Shown: positions 1 to 8,350, counted from the stretch's first letter. The stretch: DNA of 47,835 bases from Firmicutes bacterium UBA2530 (GCA_002340985.1 DDNC01000001.1:1-47835), one strand, 5' to 3'. Numbers and translations are program-made. Notes: generated from the letters alone by a model not told the origin.

Positions 1-10
1 TTGACATTTC

Positions 11-1507
11 TTAGCTGGACTGATATATTATTGGAATTTCAACAATAACATTTGTATTTTCATCACTGTTGGATGTTATGACCATATCAAATTCAGAATT
101 GTATGCTGATTTAAGTTTCTCATAAATCAAGGAAAGTCCATGACCTGAATTTCTTGAAAGCCCTTTGTTTACCCTGTTCAAGGTTATATCATTTAATAAA
201 ACACCGTTGTTTGATACAGTAATTCTTGCCCTGTCGTGTATTTTCCTGACGGATATTATTATATTCTTTTTATCATCACTTGGCACGAATCCGTGAGAAA
301 ATGCATTTTCAACAATAGGTTGTATAAAGTTAAAAGGAACTTTGATTTTTTCCATGGTTTCCTCTATATCGTACTGAACATCCAGCTCCTTTCCGTATCT
401 CAGCCTCTGTAAATTCAAATATGTCTCAAGGTACTCTATCTCGGAGCTAAGCGTTACAAATTTCAAATCCACAGTCATGGTATATCTGAACATCTTTGAT
501 AGATCAATTATTGAATTGTAAAGGTCATACCTGTCTCCGCTCAGAGACATGCTTGCTATGGAATTCAGTGTATTGAACAGAAAATGATGATTTATACGCA
601 AATTTGTTACTTTGTCATTAACTATGTAGAGGTTATTTTTAAGGGTTTCATTTCTTCTTATTTCATCGTTTATTACCTTATCCTTTTTCTCTATCAGCTG
701 TCTCGATTCATAAAATGAGCAGTAGCTGATGATACTTTTCACGATTTGCTTCAGTAGACTCTTTATCCCTATAACAGCACTTTCGGGAAAATCATACAGC
801 TCGTCATGCTTTTCAGTCGTGCGGTCAGATATCAGTATATGTCCACCTCTTATAGTCCCTAAATTCACACCGTTGAACACAATAGGATAGCTGAATATTG
901 TCAGCCCGTATTCGCAGATAAACTGTTTGTTTTCTTCCTTTTCAAACTTTCTTTGATAAAAGCAGCTGCAGCTGCTTCGGTTATTTACCGGATCACACTT
1001 CAAATTGCAGTAATTTGAGAAATTATTGCTCTGTATTACCACAGACCACATATCATCGTAAATTGTAAACGGAAGACTTATGGCCTCAAGAAGCGTGGTA
1101 CGGATAGCTTCAACGGCAGAATATATTATATTGCTCATTGCAGCCTCTGAATTATCGGCACATTCATTGAGATTACTTCCGTGAACACTCAGATCTGAAT
1201 TATAGCTTACAGGACGAGAAATAAGCAGTTCACTCAGCGGCACATCTCCGGTGTTAATTGTCTCATGAACTATATCAGGCTTAAGGTAAAAGTACATGCC
1301 CTTTTCAATATCCTTTTTTTCTCCGTCAATATAATATATACCCTTACCTTCCAGTATATATAAGAACTGTTCTATTCCATAGTGAACATGCTTTGGCATA
1401 CGCTTTCCTTTAAGCAGAAAGGTAATGCCTACATTAAAGGATTGAAGTGTTTCCTCATTGTTAGTATGAATCCAGTTTATATGTCCCCACTCCGTTTTTT
1501 GGATCAT
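11..1507 (-). CDS. Cupin-PocR sensor histidine kinase (LytS/YesM-type)
   Basis: This 498-residue protein appears to be a cytoplasmic sensor kinase; no membrane segment is visible. Residues about 25-90 form a cupin with a plausible metal site (H40, H42, E46, H81). Residues about 125-265 look like a PocR ligand domain, with a Cys cluster at 167-182. The C-terminal third is a LytS-type kinase: the phospho-acceptor is probably H308 in HHFLFNTLNSI, the N box is IQPIVENAFSHG near 396-406, and the G box is GHGLSLIYEKL. The usual Pro before the acceptor His is a His here. The ATG follows GGAGATATTATT. The stop lies 10 bases from the window edge, so a partner response regulator may follow immediately on the minus strand (an ATG is present at 7-5). 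Domain calls are from motif recognition; the ligand is unknown. Confidence 0.85.
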   Translation of the reverse strand: MIQKTEWGHINWIHTNNEETLQSFNVGITFLLKGKRMPKHVHYGIEQFLYILEGKGIYYIDGEKKDIEKGMYFYLKPDIVHETINTGDVPLSELLISRPVSYNSDLSVHGSNLNECADNSEAAMSNIIYSAVEAIRTTLLEAISLPFTIYDDMWSVVIQSNNFSNYCNLKCDPVNNRSSCSCFYQRKFEKEENKQFICEYGLTIFSYPIVFNGVNLGTIRGGHILISDRTTEKHDELYDFPESAVIGIKSLLKQIVKSIISYCSFYESRQLIEKKDKVINDEIRRNETLKNNLYIVNDKVTNLRINHHFLFNTLNSIASMSLSGDRYDLYNSIIDLSKMFRYTMTVDLKFVTLSSEIEYLETYLNLQRLRYGKELDVQYDIEETMEKIKVPFNFIQPIVENAFSHGFVPSDDKKNIIISVRKIHDRARITVSNNGVLLNDITLNRVNKGLSRNSGHGLSLIYEKLKSAYNSEFDMVITSNSDENTNVIVEIPIIYQSS

Positions 1508-1567
1508 AATAATATCTCCGTAATTTATTTGTCATCTATTCAGTATTATTTCTCTATGAATGATGTA

Positions 1568-1596
1568 ATTATAGCATTCAAGCACATTTCAGTAAA
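1568..1596 (-). promoter_or_regulatory. Sigma-A-like promoter of the cupin-PocR kinase
   Basis: Minus-strand -35 TTTACT (1596-1591) and -10 TATAAT (1573-1568) are separated by 17 bases. The predicted start lies about 50 bases upstream of the kinase ATG. Confidence 0.6.
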
Positions 1597-1763
1597 TAAA
1601 AAATCTACTTATGTGTTTTAGTGATGCGCATTATTCAAAAGTATATAACACTTTGAAATATAAGTTCTATTATCTGTTTTGCCCAATCATTTACCGTTCT
1701 TAACAATTTATGATTTCGGCAGAGGAATGCAGCAAGGGCATTTCTGAACTATTGCATAAATCA

Positions 1764-1795
1764 AAATGCTCGTCTAAAAGTCACTACGAGCATTT
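1764..1795 (-). terminator. Hairpin terminator after the alkylation-repair operon
   Basis: AAATGCTCGT and ACGAGCATTT form a perfect 10-bp stem with a 12-base loop, 30 bases past the stop of the last operon gene. The T tract is short, so efficiency may be modest. The rest of 1508-1825 holds only the kinase promoter and no convincing gene. Confidence 0.55.
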
Positions 1796-1825
1796 CTTCA
1801 TCACTCAAATATTTAAAACATCCAA

Positions 1826-2527
1826 TCAGTGTTCATCAATATACTTATTAAGTATATCGTGATAAACATCAATTCTGGTATCCTGAGGGTCGGTTTCTTC
1901 ATTTAAGACAAGGTCAACCATATGGTGCGGAATTTTTCCTCCAACAGCCATGGACTTGATACATGAAACACAATATACCGCAACATCCCGGCATGGCATT
2001 TGCGCCGCACGCCTTTTTTGAAATTCTGTTACCTTTTCAATTGAAATTTTCGGATAAAAATTATCACCGCAACATATAGATTTAACACCACTGTAATCAG
2101 ATTCAATAATTTCTGCATTCATTTTACGCAAAATACTTCTGACCGCTGCATGAACCTGAGGCTTTGGGCGGTATGAACAAGAATCATGAACAGAAACCAT
2201 CATCCCGCTGTAATCAGGCAGAGGCAAATTTTCAATGCTGTCCAGCACCTCCCAAAGAGAGATAGTCTGAACTCCTTCGTATAAAGAGCGAAACCTTCTG
2301 TCACAGCCTGCACAGTTATTAATTATAACAGCACCCTTCGGAAGCTGCGGGTAGTGATGGCAGCAAATATTGTGCATATTCACCTTTCCAAAATATTTGT
2401 TCAGCATATTCAATATTTTTCCCGCCGCATCGCGCTTGTAAACACTTAACGCACATCCCGGATTAAAATAGCATTTCTCCATATTAATGCCGGATATTTC
2501 TATGCTTGGAATTATAACACCGCTCAT
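1826..2527 (-). CDS. CCG-domain (HdrB/GlpC-like) cysteine-rich Fe-S protein
   Basis: The 233-residue soluble protein has the cysteine pattern of CCG domains found in heterodisulfide reductase B, GlpC and LutA-like proteins: an early C-x5-C (CYFNPGC), then CC, NNCAGC, HDSC, CCGDNF and YCVSC. Such domains bind an unusual [4Fe-4S] cluster and act in thiol/disulfide or electron-transfer chemistry. The exact role here is unknown. Its ATG overlaps the ogt stop (ATGA) and has a GAGGAG ribosome site, so it is translationally coupled to the DNA-repair genes upstream. An internal Met at residue 16 lacks a ribosome site, which supports the first ATG. It might repair or sense thiol-group damage, but that is inference. 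Confidence 0.8.
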   Translation of the reverse strand: MSGVIIPSIEISGINMEKCYFNPGCALSVYKRDAAGKILNMLNKYFGKVNMHNICCHHYPQLPKGAVIINNCAGCDRRFRSLYEGVQTISLWEVLDSIENLPLPDYSGMMVSVHDSCSYRPKPQVHAAVRSILRKMNAEIIESDYSGVKSICCGDNFYPKISIEKVTEFQKRRAAQMPCRDVAVYCVSCIKSMAVGGKIPHHMVDLVLNEETDPQDTRIDVYHDILNKYIDEH

Positions 2528-3003
2528 TCGACACTCCTCGCATTAATCATTCCGCCCTGCTCAAGGTCAAGAAGAGCCTTTTTTAATTCAAGTCCTCCCG
2601 CATAGCCGGTGAGCTTCCCATCGGTACCGATAACACGGTGGCACGGCACCACAATCATAATCGGATTCTTACCATTTGCCGCACCGGCTGCACGGCTTGC
2701 CTTCAGATTTCCCGCAGCCTCGGCCATCTGCCTGTATGTGCGTATTTCACCATATGGAATACGGCACAGTTCATTCCACACCCGCTTTTGAAACTCCGTA
2801 CCGTGGAGCTCATACGCGAAATCAAAGCTTTTGCGTTCTCCCTTCATATACTCGCAAATTTGTTCATATGCCGTATCTGAAAGAGGTGAACGTTCATTTT
2901 CGGCATCAATTTCACCGGATGTCCTAATGCTTATAACCGCCGTTTCCGTATACCCTATTTTCAAAATACCGAATTCAAAATTATAAAATGCATATTTTAT
3001 CAT
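2524..3003 (-). CDS. ogt: Methylated-DNA--protein-cysteine methyltransferase
   Basis: The suicide repair protein moves alkyl groups from O6-alkylguanine (and O4-alkylthymine) to its own cysteine. The active-site motif PCHRV is clear, with C121 as acceptor, preceded by the winged-helix segment GEIRTYRQMAEAAG. Its length of 159 residues is normal for Ogt without an N-terminal Ada domain. The ATG overlaps the adaA stop by four bases, and its own stop overlaps the next gene in the same way. It sits third in the alkylation-repair operon, between AdaA and the Fe-S protein. Confidence 0.95.
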   Translation of the reverse strand: MIKYAFYNFEFGILKIGYTETAVISIRTSGEIDAENERSPLSDTAYEQICEYMKGERKSFDFAYELHGTEFQKRVWNELCRIPYGEIRTYRQMAEAAGNLKASRAAGAANGKNPIMIVVPCHRVIGTDGKLTGYAGGLELKKALLDLEQGGMINARSVE

Positions 3004-3548
3004 TTTCTATGCTCCTTTCTGTAGGCCGAAGGAGGCATGCCTGTTTCGCTTTTAAAAAAACTATAAAATGATGACAATCCTCCAAAACCTACCGAATATG
3101 CTATATCAACAATATCTTCATCCGTTTCCGTCAACAGGCGCATTGCTTCTTCTAAACGTCTGCTTTTCATGTATTCATGCAGCGTCATACCGTATTCATC
3201 CTTGAAAATTTCAGCCATCCTACGCTGAGAAACACCTAACTGCGTGAATCCCTGCCTAAGCACACTTCTCTCTTTAAAACACTCATCCAAGAGCTGTTTG
3301 GCCTTTTCTGCTATTTCCTTCATGGGATGGTAGTCCAAAAGGTCGCTCCTGCACCGCTTGCAAGGCCGAAATCCCGCGTTTCTTGCTTCATCCGCGGTAT
3401 TAAAAAAACGGACATTTTCGCGCTTTGGCGTTTTTGACTTGCAAGATGGCCTGCAGTAGATTCCGGTTGAATTAACTGCATAGAAAAATATGCCGTCGTA
3501 GGATTCGTCATTTTCCGAAACAGCCCTCCACATTTCTTCCTGCGTCAT
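3000..3548 (-). CDS. adaA: AdaA-like methylphosphotriester-responsive activator
   Basis: The 182-residue protein joins an Ada zinc domain (C32, C36, C63 and C66 by my count) to a C-terminal AraC-type helix-turn-helix (about 85-180). In Ada/AdaA proteins the first of these cysteines takes a methyl group from DNA phosphotriesters, which turns the protein into an activator of repair genes. A longer reading frame starts at a TTG at 3581, but the ATG at 3548 has AAGGAGGG six bases upstream and overlaps the alkA stop as ATGA, so I chose it. The separate ogt gene next door matches the split AdaA/AdaB arrangement of Bacillus. It probably autoregulates this operon. Confidence 0.92.
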   Translation of the reverse strand: MTQEEMWRAVSENDESYDGIFFYAVNSTGIYCRPSCKSKTPKRENVRFFNTADEARNAGFRPCKRCRSDLLDYHPMKEIAEKAKQLLDECFKERSVLRQGFTQLGVSQRRMAEIFKDEYGMTLHEYMKSRRLEEAMRLLTETDEDIVDIAYSVGFGGLSSFYSFFKSETGMPPSAYRKEHRK

Positions 3549-4198
3549 TTCCTGCCCTCCTTTTTCTTCTTTGGTACACAATCACTTATTTCAGGTATTG
3601 CACCTCCGGCAACAGCCCATAAATACAGACTTGCTACAGTTCCGTAGGGAGAATACCGCTTTTTATATCTCTCAAACTTTTTTCTGTCTATGCTTCTGTG
3701 GCGGTAGAGCATTCTCATGCCGCGTATAATTGCGAGATCCCCAAAGCTCACCACATCCGGTCGCTGCATACAAAATATCATTATCATTTCTGCGGTCCAC
3801 ACGCCGATACCTTTGATGGACGAAAGTTCTCTCACAACTTCATCATCAGAAAGCTCAACCAGCCTATCTACATCAAAGTCACCGCTTCTGACTCTCTCGG
3901 CAAAGTCCTTTATATACTCTGCCTTTTTAAATGTCATTCCAAAACCCTGCAGTTCATTCAATTCAATAGAGCATATTGATTCCGAACTTATATTTCCAAT
4001 TCTGTCGCAAAGCCTCCTCCACACGGTCTCCTGCGCCCGCGTAGAAATCTGCTGTCCTATAATATGATGAATAACCGATGAAAACAGCTCCGAATCAACC
4101 GCTCGATATATATGTCCGATTCTTTCTATAGCCTCACCAAGCTTCTTATCCTTTTTCTTAAGAAATTCAATTTCTTTATCCCCGTATTCAAAATACAC
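3545..4198 (-). CDS. alkA: DNA-3-methyladenine glycosylase II (AlkA-like)
   Basis: This helix-hairpin-helix GPD glycosylase removes alkylated purines to start base-excision repair. The HhH runs at about 125-140 (LSSIKGIGVWTAEMI) and the catalytic Asp is D154 in SFGDLAI. A helical domain at 40-65 includes HHIIGQQIS. It is 217 residues long and lacks the extra N-terminal domain of E. coli AlkA, as do many Firmicute and archaeal forms. It is the first gene of the repair operon. Its stop overlaps the adaA start, so all four genes form one translationally coupled unit. Confidence 0.92.
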   Translation of the reverse strand: MYFEYGDKEIEFLKKKDKKLGEAIERIGHIYRAVDSELFSSVIHHIIGQQISTRAQETVWRRLCDRIGNISSESICSIELNELQGFGMTFKKAEYIKDFAERVRSGDFDVDRLVELSDDEVVRELSSIKGIGVWTAEMIMIFCMQRPDVVSFGDLAIIRGMRMLYRHRSIDRKKFERYKKRYSPYGTVASLYLWAVAGGAIPEISDCVPKKKKEGRK

Positions 4199-4224
4199 AA
4201 AATCACCGCCTGTTATGAAATTAT

Positions 4225-4253
4225 AGCATATATAATGTTGTTTTTCTTCTCAA
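4225..4253 (-). promoter_or_regulatory. Candidate promoter of the alkylation-repair operon
   Basis: Minus-strand TTGAGA (4253-4248) and TATGCT (4230-4225) are 17 bases apart, 27 bases before the alkA ATG. A TATAAT at 4225-4220 is an alternative -10. The -10 is imperfect, as would suit an activator-dependent promoter. Confidence 0.4.
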
Positions 4254-4369
4254 TTTAAGACATTCAATTTTATAGATACTTTAAACTTAAACAATCTCTG
4301 CTAATTATATCATATTTTATCTTCATAATATCAACATACTAATTTTGAACATAAAATCTTCGGTTTTAC

Positions 4370-4396
4370 TAAAGTTATATTAAAAACTGGCGATAT
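4370..4396 (+). promoter_or_regulatory. Sigma-D (sigma-28)-like promoter of the chemoreceptor
   Basis: TAAA (4370-4373) and GGCGATAT (4389-4396) are separated by 15 bases. This nearly matches the flagellar sigma-D consensus TAAA-N15-GCCGATAT and lies 38 bases before the receptor ATG. A chemoreceptor is a typical member of that regulon. Confidence 0.65.
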
Positions 4397-4434
4397 AAGT
4401 TAAGTATAAATAATAAATAAGGGGTGCTCCTCAT

Positions 4435-5706
4435 ATGAAAAAAAAAGAAAAGCAGAATTCAATTGCGCTTAATAAAAGAATGGCAATAGGGTTTGGCATA
4501 GTAACCATGATAACGATTTTAGTCTCTTTAATAAGCCTTTTCACCATCTATAAACTATATTTGTCAAACAATGTTTCATCAAAGATGTTTGCGGTTTTTT
4601 CAGCCACAATGCTGCTCTTCATTATTGTCTCCATTGTTTCAGGTTCAATAATCTGTAAAGTATTGAATAAAAGTATTATAAGACCCCTGAAAATACTCAA
4701 TAATATTGCACGACAGCTCTCTGTGGGAGATGCAAGTGCAAATGTCCGTGTCCTCACAAATGATGAAATCGGAGAATTAATGAGTTCGTTTAAAGAGATG
4801 GTGGAAAACATAAGGTCTCAGGCACAGGCAGCTGAAGCAATAGCTGACGGCGACCTGACCGTTGAAGTAAAAATTAATTCAGAAAAGGACGTTTTGGGCA
4901 TTGCTCTGAACAGCATCTTGGAAAAAAACAACATTATTCTTTCCCAACTATTTGATGCATCCAGGCAGGTTGTAACCGGAGCAGGTCAGATATCAGATGC
5001 AAGCTTACACCTTTCGGAGGGTGCATGCCAGCAAGCAAGTTCACTTCAGGAACTTACTGCCACTATAGATGAAGTGAAAGGACAGATTAATTTAAGTGCT
5101 GATAATGCTGATAAAGCAAAGACATGCGCAAATGGCGTTAAAGATGGGGCAGTTGAAGGCAACAGGCACATGGAAGAAATGCTTAAGGCAATGGATGAAA
5201 TTAACGTATCATCTTCAAATATTTCAAAGGTAATAAAAGCAATTGAAGACATTGCATTTCAAACAAATATATTATCATTAAACGCTGCGGTGGAAGCAGC
5301 AAGAGCAGGACAATACGGAAAGGGCTTTGCTGTCGTGGCAGAAGAAGTGAGAAATCTGGCGGCGCGTTCGGCAGAAGCGGCCAAAGAAACCACGGACATG
5401 ATAGAAAACTCCATACAAAGAGCCGAATACGGCACAAAAATTGCGAAAACTACAGCAAATGCATTCAATGAAATAGTAGGCGGAATAGAGCAGGTCGCCG
5501 GGTTAGTCGAAGAAATCGCAAACGCATCAGCCGGGCAATCATCCAGTATATCCCAGATTAACAATGGAATTGTCCAGGTATCCGGTGTTGTGCAAGCAAA
5601 TTCGTCTGCATCAGAGGAATGTGCCGCTGCTATAGAAGAGCTTTATAAGCAGGCCGAAACACTGAAGGATATGGTACAAACCTTCAAATTAAAAGCAATC
5701 TGTTAA
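4435..5706 (+). CDS. Methyl-accepting chemotaxis protein with no large external domain
   Basis: The 423-residue transducer has two membrane segments (about 17-42 and 51-73) separated by only some ten residues, so it has no sizeable extracellular sensor domain. A HAMP domain (about 75-128) and a second HAMP-like stretch (about 130-178) follow. The signalling domain fills the rest; its conserved tip, near 270-310, includes EDIAFQTNILSLNAAVEAA and EEVRNLAARSAEAAKET. It should signal to CheA/CheW. What it senses is unclear, possibly membrane state or a cytoplasmic cue. The gene is monocistronic, with the ribosome site AAGGGGTG and a terminator downstream. Confidence 0.95.
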   Translation: MKKKEKQNSIALNKRMAIGFGIVTMITILVSLISLFTIYKLYLSNNVSSKMFAVFSATMLLFIIVSIVSGSIICKVLNKSIIRPLKILNNIARQLSVGDASANVRVLTNDEIGELMSSFKEMVENIRSQAQAAEAIADGDLTVEVKINSEKDVLGIALNSILEKNNIILSQLFDASRQVVTGAGQISDASLHLSEGACQQASSLQELTATIDEVKGQINLSADNADKAKTCANGVKDGAVEGNRHMEEMLKAMDEINVSSSNISKVIKAIEDIAFQTNILSLNAAVEAARAGQYGKGFAVVAEEVRNLAARSAEAAKETTDMIENSIQRAEYGTKIAKTTANAFNEIVGGIEQVAGLVEEIANASAGQSSSISQINNGIVQVSGVVQANSSASEECAAAIEELYKQAETLKDMVQTFKLKAIC

Positions 5707-5784
5707 TTGAACAGAAAAAGGTGCCCATCCTGAACATTATTTATATTATGCCCTACAGAGGTTTCCTTAACATCAGCTCAGCAA

Positions 5785-5819
5785 AAATCCCGCAAACTTA
5801 CATAAGCTTTGCGGGATTT
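5785..5819 (+). terminator. Terminator of the chemoreceptor gene
   Basis: AAATCCCGCAAA pairs perfectly with TTTGCGGGATTT (12 bp) around a loop that can itself pair as CTTA/TAAG. A-rich 5' and T-rich 3' flanks make it a good Rho-independent terminator. Confidence 0.85.
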
Positions 5820-5865
5820 CAATTTATAGTATTACTTGTTAAATGCTACCTGTACTACTTTATTA

Positions 5866-5937
5866 CTATTTTGAATTTTTATCAATATAAATATTTAGCG
5901 CCCGCAATAACTTCAGAGATACGAAAATAACAGCCAT
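5866..5937 (-). CDS. Possible 23-residue membrane peptide
   Basis: A minus-strand ATG at 5937 follows TTGGAG at a spacing of five and opens a short hydrophobic frame that starts MAVIFVSLKLLRALNIY and ends with a charged tail (IDKNSK). The frame also extends upstream without a clear start, through further hydrophobic residues. I do not recognise it. It may be a small membrane protein or the remnant of a longer one. It lies in the 343-base stretch between the chemoreceptor and guaA, which otherwise holds two terminators. Confidence 0.25.
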   Translation of the reverse strand: MAVIFVSLKLLRALNIYIDKNSK

Positions 5938-6007
5938 ATAGGCTCCAATCGCTAATACACTTTTTGCAATACTTCTACAGTCAATGATCAATGAAAACAA
6001 AAAACAG

Positions 6008-6040
6008 CCCCGAAACACTGTATTTACAATGTTTTCGGGG
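6008..6040 (-). terminator. Terminator of guaA
   Basis: CCCCGAAA...TTTCGGGG forms a stem with further partial pairing (CACTGT/ACAATG). On the minus strand it is followed by CTGTTTTTTGTTTTC, a strong T tract. It starts 10 bases after the guaA stop. Confidence 0.85.
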
Positions 6041-6050
6041 ATTTTATTTG

Positions 6051-7583
6051 TTACTCAAACTCAATCGTTGCCGGTGGCTTTGTTGTTATGTCGTACATTA
6101 TCCGGTTTACGTTGTCTACTTCGTTTACTATTCTGTTTGATACCTTTTCAAGCACCTCGTATGGGATTCTTGCCCAGTCGGAGGTCATGCCGTCTGTGGA
6201 ATGAACGGCTCTTAAGGCTATTGCGTGGGAGTAGGTTCTTTCGTCGCCCATTACTCCTACGCTTCGGATGTTTGGAAGTGCCGCAAAGTACTGCCAGATT
6301 TTGTTCTGGAGATTTGCTTTTTTGATTTCGTCTCTGAAAATGAAATCTGCTTCTCTTATTATTTTAAGTTTTTCTTCTGTTACTTCTCCAAGGCAGCGCA
6401 CTGCTAAACCCGGTCCGGGGAAAGGCTGTCTTTCAACTATTTCCTCAGGAATGCCCAGCTCTCTTCCAACTTGGCGTACTTCGTCCTTGAACAGCTGTCT
6501 CAATGGCTCGAGAAGCTCAAAGTCAACATCCTCGGGAAGTCCTCCCACATTGTGGTGGCTCTTTATAACGGAAGCTGTTGCTGTTCCGCTTTCTATAACG
6601 TCCGGATAGATTGTTCCCTGCACCAGGTAGTCAATGTGTCCGAACTCGGATTTCAATTTTTGTTTTTCTTCTTCGAATACTCTTATGAATTCTTCACCAA
6701 TTATTTTTCTCTTCTGCTCAGGCTCTGTCACTCCGGCAAGCTTTCCTAAGAATCTCTCTCCGGCATTAACCCTGATTAAGTTCATGTTGAACTTTTCTTT
6801 GAATACCTTCTCAACCTGATCTCCTTCGTCCTTTCTCAAGAGACCGTGATCAACGAAGACACAAATCAGATTCGGGCCTATGGCTTTGTGTACCATCACT
6901 GCAGCAACTGATGAATCAACTCCGCCGGATAAGGCGCAAAGAGCTTTTTTATCTCCTACCTGAGCCTTGATTCTCGCAACAGATTCCTCGGCGAAATTTC
7001 CCATTGTCCAGTCCTCCGGCATTTTGCATATGTTGAAAAGGAAATTATTTAATACTTCCCTCCCTCTCTCTGTATGCTCAACTTCGGGATGGAATTGCAC
7101 CGCATAGATTTTCTTTTCGTCATTTTTCATGGCACCTACGGGGCATGTATCTGATTTTGCAGTAATTTCAAAGCCTTCCGGTGCTGTTTCAATATAGTCC
7201 GTATGGCTCATCCAGCACAAGGTATCCTGATTCACGCCTTTAAACAGCCCTTCATCGGACAATATATCCAGCTTAACTTTTCCGTATTCTCTGAAATCGG
7301 CTCTGTTTACCTTACCACCGAATTCCTGAGCTATAAACTGACCGCCGTAGCATATTCCCAGAACGGGTACACCAAGTTCAAAAACCTCATGGGATATTTT
7401 AGGGGCATTTTCAGCATATACGCTGGCAGGGCCTCCTGAAAGTATAATTCCGTTGGGGTTTTTCTCTTTTATTTTATCAATTGAAGATGTGTATGGGATA
7501 ATTTCGCAGTACACATTTGCCTCTCTGACTCTTCTCGCTATGAGTTGACTGTATTGTGCACCAAAATCAACTATTAATATCAT
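6051..7583 (-). CDS. guaA: GMP synthase (glutamine-hydrolysing)
   Basis: The enzyme converts XMP, ATP and glutamine to GMP. The N-terminal class-I amidotransferase has the triad C78 (GICYGGQF), H165 and E167 (FHPEVEH). The ATP-pyrophosphatase domain begins with the P-loop SGGVDSS at 219-225, and the dimerisation domain ends in the typical TTKPPATIEFE. At 510 residues it is full length. It is monocistronic, with the ribosome site GAGGAG. Its leader is only about 30 bases, so there is no room for the guanine riboswitch that often controls this gene in Firmicutes. Confidence 0.98.
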   Translation of the reverse strand: MILIVDFGAQYSQLIARRVREANVYCEIIPYTSSIDKIKEKNPNGIILSGGPASVYAENAPKISHEVFELGVPVLGICYGGQFIAQEFGGKVNRADFREYGKVKLDILSDEGLFKGVNQDTLCWMSHTDYIETAPEGFEITAKSDTCPVGAMKNDEKKIYAVQFHPEVEHTERGREVLNNFLFNICKMPEDWTMGNFAEESVARIKAQVGDKKALCALSGGVDSSVAAVMVHKAIGPNLICVFVDHGLLRKDEGDQVEKVFKEKFNMNLIRVNAGERFLGKLAGVTEPEQKRKIIGEEFIRVFEEEKQKLKSEFGHIDYLVQGTIYPDVIESGTATASVIKSHHNVGGLPEDVDFELLEPLRQLFKDEVRQVGRELGIPEEIVERQPFPGPGLAVRCLGEVTEEKLKIIREADFIFRDEIKKANLQNKIWQYFAALPNIRSVGVMGDERTYSHAIALRAVHSTDGMTSDWARIPYEVLEKVSNRIVNEVDNVNRIMYDITTKPPATIEFE

Positions 7584-7618
7584 CTTTTACTCCTCTTAGG
7601 CACGACTTATTTTTATAT

Positions 7619-7647
7619 AGATTATCAAAAAAATTTATTTGTGTCAA
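7619..7647 (-). promoter_or_regulatory. Promoter of guaA
   Basis: TTGACA (7647-7642) and TAATCT (7624-7619) are separated by 17 bases on the minus strand, which places the start about 30 bases before the ATG. Confidence 0.75.
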
Positions 7648-7710
7648 TTAATAATTAAGTAGTAAAACCACGTAAAACGCTTGCAATGTATAACAAAACA
7701 GCGCTCTTGC

Positions 7711-8274
7711 TTACACTCGCTGACCTCCTGACTGATATGCCATATTGTAAATAATCTCAGCCATTTCTCTCGCGGATCTGTTCATACCATTTTTAAGCCA
7801 GTGCTGCAGAAGTCCGATGCTTCCATTTACAACAAATACAAAGTATTCATCCCTTATGCCAGGACTTATATCTACGGTGGATGAGAATGTTATTCCGCAT
7901 TGCTTATATATTATTGTAAATACCTGCTTTTGGAAGTTAATATCCCCTCTTTCGCTCATGAGGATTTTCAGATTTTTACTGTTATCTACAAAATATTGAA
8001 AGATTCCCTCCAAAAGCTTGATGTTTTCATGCTTATCTGTTTTATCGCTGAAATTGGCAATTGCCTCCTTTGCCCACGAAAGAGTTTCATCCTCAATTTT
8101 TGCAAGAAGATCGTATTGGTCGGTGTAATGGGCATAAAAGGTGGTTCGATTTATATCGGCATTCTCGCACAGCTCCTTGATGGTTATTTTAGCGATTGGT
8201 TTTTTCTCCATTAATTCAAAAAGACTGTTCTGTAAAGCCATCTTTGTATAGCGGGTCTTCCTGCTTTCTTTCAT
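7711..8274 (-). CDS. TetR/AcrR-family repressor
   Basis: The 187-residue regulator has the TetR helix-turn-helix at about 25-50 (ITIKELCENADINRTTFYAHY) and a helical ligand-binding C-terminus. The frame is open upstream to 8301, but the ATG at 8274 has AAGGAGC at good spacing and gives the usual length. It is divergent from the ABC efflux operon. Inverted repeats ACAACAAATT/AATTTGTTGT in the shared intergenic region are likely operators, so it probably represses that operon and itself until a toxic ligand binds. The ligand is unknown. Confidence 0.88.
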   Translation of the reverse strand: MKESRKTRYTKMALQNSLFELMEKKPIAKITIKELCENADINRTTFYAHYTDQYDLLAKIEDETLSWAKEAIANFSDKTDKHENIKLLEGIFQYFVDNSKNLKILMSERGDINFQKQVFTIIYKQCGITFSSTVDISPGIRDEYFVFVVNGSIGLLQHWLKNGMNRSAREMAEIIYNMAYQSGGQRV

Positions 8275-8294
8275 TATGCTGCTCCTTTCATAAC

Positions 8295-8350
8295 ACAACA
8301 AATTTAGTTATTTTTGCTTTCAACACAACATTTATAATATAATTTGTTGT
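8295..8350. promoter_or_regulatory. Candidate TetR operators
   Basis: ACAACAAATT (8295-8304) and AATTTGTTGT (8341-8350) are perfect inverse copies. A further ACAACA sits at 8325-8330 and opposes TGTTGT at 8345-8350. These repeats fill the intergenic region between the regulator and the transporter. Assigning them to this TetR is inference. Confidence 0.5.

Noticed and set aside
5721..5930. 69-residue plus-strand ORF after the chemoreceptor
   Set aside because: It runs through the chemoreceptor terminator, has no ribosome site and shows no protein-like composition.
7584..7647. Guanine riboswitch upstream of guaA
   Set aside because: A clear promoter at 7619-7647 leaves a leader of only about 30 bases, too short for an aptamer.
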